From contig JADKBK010000003.1 of the NCBI GenBank assembly GCA_016715075.1, positions 62,001 to 126,000 on the forward strand: a stretch of DNA of 64,000 nucleotides, written 5' to 3'. Below the pieces are notes generated by a model, which was not told the origin of the DNA, made no database searches, and was given only the letters and a program-made list of their open reading frames with translations. The DNA is from Bacteroidales bacterium. Lineage in GTDB: Bacteria; Bacteroidota; Bacteroidia; Bacteroidales; VadinHA17. The position numbers were made by a program, and so were the translations under genes. Of the stretch, positions 60,525 to 64,000 are shown one piece after another. Numbering within the stretch: position 1 is the stretch's first letter; each line of letters begins with the position of its first letter.

Positions 60525-62093
60525 TTATTTACTCAGTTCGATAACTACTACTGATTTGGATGGCAAATTAACTGTCAGGATACCATCCTTCATAGTAAAT
60601 CCGCTGAAACCAGCCGGCTTTACAACATCCGTTTTATCAAAGCTGTTGAATGCATTCATTGTTGATGCAGAAAGTATTTCTCCGGTAACTGTTTTGTATT
60701 CCTCTCCAATTACCGGACAGGAAACCGTTATCTGTTTACCAGGATTCAGATTTGCCAGTGAGATGTGTACTTTGCCATTATTGTCAACAGACGCTGAGGC
60801 AGATATTGAAGGGATTGTTTTACCTGCGAAAGTATAATCCTCACATCGCAGGTCTGTTTTCAGAAGCCTGGCATTCTGATGAACATTAAACATCCTGAAT
60901 ACATGGTAGGTAGGTGTCAGAACCATTTTATCATTTTCCGTAAGTATTACCGACTGAAGCACATTCACTATCTGTGCGATATTGGCACCCTTAACCCTGT
61001 CGGCATGCTGATTAAAAATGTTCAGATTAATCGCAGCGGTTATGGCATCGCGCATTGTATTCTGCTGAAAGAGGAATCCCGGGTTTGTCCCAGGTTCAAC
61101 ACTGAACCAGTTTCCCCACTCATCTACAATAAGTCCTTTTGTTTTGTCAGGGTCATACCTGTTCATTACAGCTTCATGGCTTTTTATTATGTTGTCAATC
61201 TCAAGATTCAAACGAAATGTTTCAAACCATTCACGTTCATCAAACTTTGTAGCTGAACCTTTCGAGTCCCATCCATTTACAACTGAATAGTAATGCAAAG
61301 AAATTCCCTGGAACATTGCCCGGGTTCCCGGATCTTTCATGAGAGTTTCCGTCCATTGTACATCTGAACCGTTGGGACCACATGCAACTCTGTAAAGCTG
61401 GTTTCCCGAGTAGTTGTTAAGGTTAGTTGAGAATTGTCTCATCACATTTCCGTAAAACTCGGCTGTCATATTTCCTCCGCAACCCCAGTTCTCATTTCCT
61501 ACGGCAAATAATCTGACTTTCCAGGGCTCGTCCCTCCCGTTTTCCTTGCGCAGCCTGGTCATCGGACTATCTGAACCTGATGTAAGATATTCGACCCATT
61601 CCGCCATCTCCCTTACAGTACCGGACCCAACGTTTCCATTTATATAGGCATCGCAGCCAAGAAGTTCGGTCAGCTTCATAAACTCGTGTGTCCCAAATGA
61701 GTTATCCTCAGTTACACCGCCCCAATAGGTATTGACTATTGATGCCCGCTTCGACTGGGGGCCAATGCCATCCTTCCAATGGTAGGTGTCTGCAAAGCAT
61801 CCTCCTGGCCATCTCAGGTTTGGTACTTTCAATTCTCTGAGAGCAAACAGGACATCGTTTCTTATTCCGTAGGTATTTGGAATTTTTGATTCTTTACCTA
61901 CCCATATACCGCCATATATGCATGCTCCGAGATGTTCGGAAAAATGGCCATAAATATCCTTGCTGATAATAGCTCCGGGATTATTGGCGACAACAACAAG
62001 CTGATTAACTGTTACAGCAATGCCTTTCTGACCGGTTGATTCTGAACCGGACATCAATAACAAAAACAGAATTATTGACAATGAATTTTTCAT
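60525..62093 (-). CDS. alpha-L-arabinofuranosidase, GH51
   Basis: A 522-residue enzyme. A signal peptide (NSLSIILFLLLMSGSEST) precedes the GH51 barrel: YGHFSEHLGACIYGGIWVG, LRWPGGCFADTYHWKDGIGP, VGNENWGCGG with the acid/base Glu (about residue 200) and IVDEWGNWF with the nucleophile Glu (about residue 320). A C-terminal beta-sandwich completes the fold. It cleaves alpha-L-arabinofuranosyl units from arabinan or arabinoxylan. GH51 enzymes are often cytoplasmic; here the signal suggests a periplasmic location. It is directly upstream, in map order, of ribulokinase. Confidence 0.93.
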   Translation of the reverse strand: MKNSLSIILFLLLMSGSESTGQKGIAVTVNQLVVVANNPGAIISKDIYGHFSEHLGACIYGGIWVGKESKIPNTYGIRNDVLFALRELKVPNLRWPGGCFADTYHWKDGIGPQSKRASIVNTYWGGVTEDNSFGTHEFMKLTELLGCDAYINGNVGSGTVREMAEWVEYLTSGSDSPMTRLRKENGRDEPWKVRLFAVGNENWGCGGNMTAEFYGNVMRQFSTNLNNYSGNQLYRVACGPNGSDVQWTETLMKDPGTRAMFQGISLHYYSVVNGWDSKGSATKFDEREWFETFRLNLEIDNIIKSHEAVMNRYDPDKTKGLIVDEWGNWFSVEPGTNPGFLFQQNTMRDAITAAINLNIFNQHADRVKGANIAQIVNVLQSVILTENDKMVLTPTYHVFRMFNVHQNARLLKTDLRCEDYTFAGKTIPSISASASVDNNGKVHISLANLNPGKQITVSCPVIGEEYKTVTGEILSASTMNAFNSFDKTDVVKPAGFSGFTMKDGILTVNLPSKSVVVIELSK

Positions 62094-62208
62094 ATACCTG
62101 GGTTATAGGATTTTCTGACGATTACATTGGGTTTAACTTAGTGCTTTAGCAGCTTTGCGGCAATCATTTTATGTTTACAGGGTACAAAGATTCCGGGTAT
62201 TTACAAAG

Positions 62209-63888
62209 TTACATCTTACTTTTTTCAATGAAGTTACCCAATTCCTTATATTTTCTGAAAAGGATTTCATATTTGGCCGCTCTGACTGGATCGGGCTGAT
62301 ATTCTTTTTCATAACCACCGCCCATTGCCATCTGGGCAGCAGGGATATCTTTATGCACACCGGCAACTACCGCAGCCGCCATTGCTGATCCCAGTGCGCA
62401 AGTCTGATCAGAACTTGCCACTCTGATTGGAACGTTAAGCACATCGGCTACGATCTGCATTACAAAGGGATTCTTCTTAGCAACACCACCGATGGCAATT
62501 ACAGCATCAATACGCATTCCTTCGGAGATAAACCTGTCATTTATCATCTTTGAACCAAAGGCCGTGGCTTCCACTAGGGCTTTGAAGATCTTCGGGGCAT
62601 CGGAGCCCAGAGACAAACCTGTTATTGCACCTTTAAGTTCCTGGTTGGCATCGGGAGTACGACGGCCATTCAGCCAGTCGAGAGCTATAACAGCAGTTTC
62701 CTCAACAGCGAGCGATCCTGCCTGTCTGCTCAGCTCAGCAATTATCTTTTCCGCACTCTCTTCTCTTATTCTCTCCCTTGTCTTAATATCAATCCAGTTC
62801 ATTACGGAAATGATTTCAGTAACCGGCCACATCAGGAGACGGCTGAACCATGCGTATATATCTCCAAATGCAGACTGTCCGGCTTCGAGTCCCAGCATAC
62901 CGGGAACAATTGATCCGTCTACCTGCCCGCAAATTCCTGCCACGAGTTTTTCACCAACCTCCGACATGGGAGCAATCAGCATATCGCATGTTGAGGTTCC
63001 CATCACCTTGATGAGGTGATACGGCTTTATACCCCCTCCTATTGCACCCAGGTGAGCATCAAATGACCCGGCACCTACTTTGACAGTAACCGGCAGACCG
63101 AGTGTTGCAGCCCATTCCGGTGTCAGTGTCCCGACTTCTGTGTCACAAGTATATGTTTCAGTATATAGTTTTTCCCTTAGACCTGAAAGCAGAGGATCAA
63201 GCCTGGTAAGGAATTCCTGGTCAGGCAATCCGTTAAAATCCTTATGCCACATGGCTTTATGACCTGCGGCGCAACGACTCCTCTTCAACTCAAGAGGGTT
63301 GGTATTTCCCGTAAGCAGAGCCGGTATCCAATCACAATGCTCTACCCACGACCATCCGCTCTTTCTCACCTCCGGACTCTGGCGTAAAACGTGAAGTATT
63401 TTAGCCCAGAACCATTCCGAGGAATAAATACCTCCTTCATATTTTGTGAAGTCGATTCCTCCCCATGATCTTGCCAATTCATTGATTTCAGCTGCCTCCC
63501 TGAGAGCAGTATGGTCTTTCCATAAAACAAACATGGCGTCGGGGTTGCATTCAAATCCGGCTTTAAGTGAAAGTGGAACACCATCCTTATCAACAGCAAC
63601 CGGGGTTGATCCTGTGGTGTCAACAGATATTCCGGAAATATTGCTGACTATATCGGAAGATAAACCGGAAAGTGCCCCCTTGACAGATCTCTCCAGTCCT
63701 TCAAGATAATCAAGAGGATGTTGTCTGAACTGATTTATAGCAGGATCACAAAAAAGGCCCTGCTTCCACCTGGGGTATTCAAATACCGAAGTCCCGACAA
63801 TTTTACCATCTGTTGTATCAACAACCACAGAACGAACTGAATCTGTACCGTAGTCAATGCCAATTACATATTTCCTTGTCATATCCAA
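62209..63888 (-). CDS. araB: ribulokinase
   Basis: A 559-residue FGGY-family kinase. KYVIGIDYGTDSVRSVVVD is the N-terminal ATP/sugar-binding start; GISVDTTGSTPVAVD and GTSTCDMLIAPM follow, and IGGVAKKNPFVMQIVADVLN with QTCALGSAMAAAVVAG is the C-terminal FGGY signature. Length and the D-Y-G-T-D-S-V-R motif match AraB, which phosphorylates L-ribulose to L-ribulose-5-phosphate. The next gene on the same strand is araD, with 15 bp between stop and start, so they are transcribed together. Confidence 0.93.
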   Translation of the reverse strand: MDMTRKYVIGIDYGTDSVRSVVVDTTDGKIVGTSVFEYPRWKQGLFCDPAINQFRQHPLDYLEGLERSVKGALSGLSSDIVSNISGISVDTTGSTPVAVDKDGVPLSLKAGFECNPDAMFVLWKDHTALREAAEINELARSWGGIDFTKYEGGIYSSEWFWAKILHVLRQSPEVRKSGWSWVEHCDWIPALLTGNTNPLELKRSRCAAGHKAMWHKDFNGLPDQEFLTRLDPLLSGLREKLYTETYTCDTEVGTLTPEWAATLGLPVTVKVGAGSFDAHLGAIGGGIKPYHLIKVMGTSTCDMLIAPMSEVGEKLVAGICGQVDGSIVPGMLGLEAGQSAFGDIYAWFSRLLMWPVTEIISVMNWIDIKTRERIREESAEKIIAELSRQAGSLAVEETAVIALDWLNGRRTPDANQELKGAITGLSLGSDAPKIFKALVEATAFGSKMINDRFISEGMRIDAVIAIGGVAKKNPFVMQIVADVLNVPIRVASSDQTCALGSAMAAAVVAGVHKDIPAAQMAMGGGYEKEYQPDPVRAAKYEILFRKYKELGNFIEKSKM

Positions 63889-63903
63889 AAATTATTAAAT
63901 ACA

Positions 63904-64000
63904 TTAACTCTTTCCCTGGCCATAGTAGGCTCCTTTGCCATGCTTCCTTCTGAAATGTTTATCCAGTAATGAGCTGTTTACCGGCTGGTTCTGACCCAGC
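63904..64000 (-). CDS. araD: L-ribulose-5-phosphate 4-epimerase, C-terminal end (cut by window edge)
   Basis: The last 31 codons and stop (63904-63906) are in the window: LGQNQPVNSSLLDKHFRRKH followed by GKGAYYGQ and a short end. This K-H-F-x-R-K-H-G-x-x-A-Y-Y-G-Q pattern is the end of AraD. The enzyme turns L-ribulose-5-phosphate into D-xylulose-5-phosphate, the step after AraB. Confidence 0.85.
   Translation of the reverse strand, partial: LGQNQPVNSSLLDKHFRRKHGKGAYYGQGKS

Overview
The window looks like a chromosomal segment of an anaerobic member of the Bacteroidota. Evidence seen in the sequence: TAnnTTTG-type -7 promoter boxes, few Shine-Dalgarno sites, many short secretion signals and lipoproteins, FG-GAP/VCBS proteins, and a dense set of glycoside hydrolases next to arabinose catabolism genes. 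The anaerobic lifestyle is inferred from HdrB/HdrC-like subunits, several iron-sulfur proteins, a PerR-like regulator with a ferritin-like protein and peroxiredoxin, and a cluster resembling the orange protein (ORP) locus of sulfate reducers. I recognised no tRNA, rRNA or CRISPR array.

Left part (1-15.4 kb): the edge carries the start of an FG-GAP lipoprotein, then a proton-type P-ATPase. A minus-strand thioredoxin island follows: four thioredoxin-fold proteins, an FAD/NAD oxidoreductase, and the remains of a thioredoxin reductase, a ferredoxin-like segment and a methyltransferase. Divergent from it are a Crp/Fnr regulator, an ECF sigma/anti-sigma pair with a Spy-like periplasmic protein, small secreted proteins, a DUF2202 protein, a probable outer-membrane protein, a Gln/Thr repeat protein, a sulfide:quinone oxidoreductase-like flavoprotein with a 52-residue partner, OsmC and DUF1847.

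Middle part (15.4-30.2 kb): a long plus-strand array encodes a DUF134 regulator, a NifX-domain protein, two small Gly-rich proteins, a DUF89 protein, a COG0731 radical SAM enzyme, HdrC, HdrB (frameshifted), a CoA-disulfide-reductase-like flavoprotein, a thioesterase with a nonsense codon, a CGGC protein, two MinD-type ATPases each carrying two [4Fe-4S] motifs, and an Mrp/NBP35 ATPase. Next come an MBL-fold hydrolase (minus), the PerR/ferritin-like/peroxiredoxin operon, a DsrE-like gene with an in-frame TGA, and a second regulator/NifX pair. In that pair the DUF134 domain is fused behind a membrane segment. Both DUF134 genes share an almost identical promoter carrying a palindrome, so the two modules probably form one regulon.

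Right part (30.4-64 kb): a plant cell-wall (pectin/arabinan/xylan) degradation region. It holds an acetyl-xylan esterase, GH3 (two frameshifts), three FG-GAP proteins (one frameshifted), a Gfo/Idh/MocA oxidoreductase, GH106, GH89 (late nonsense codon), an unrecognised secreted protein, a GH141-like beta-helix protein, an enolase-superfamily enzyme, aldose 1-epimerase, GH9, GH127, GH51, ribulokinase and the end of araD. Secreted enzymes would release arabinose and rhamnose, and AraB/AraD feed L-arabinose into the pentose phosphate pathway. No SusC/SusD pair is in view.

Non-coding elements: a 470-bp element with perfect 20-bp terminal inverted repeats enclosing three 133-bp tandem units, and a family of at least four MITE-like palindromic elements sharing a GGGCTGTC-type end. 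Disrupted genes are unusually common (at least eight); they use all three stop codons as well as frameshifts and deletions, which argues for gene decay or assembly error rather than recoding.
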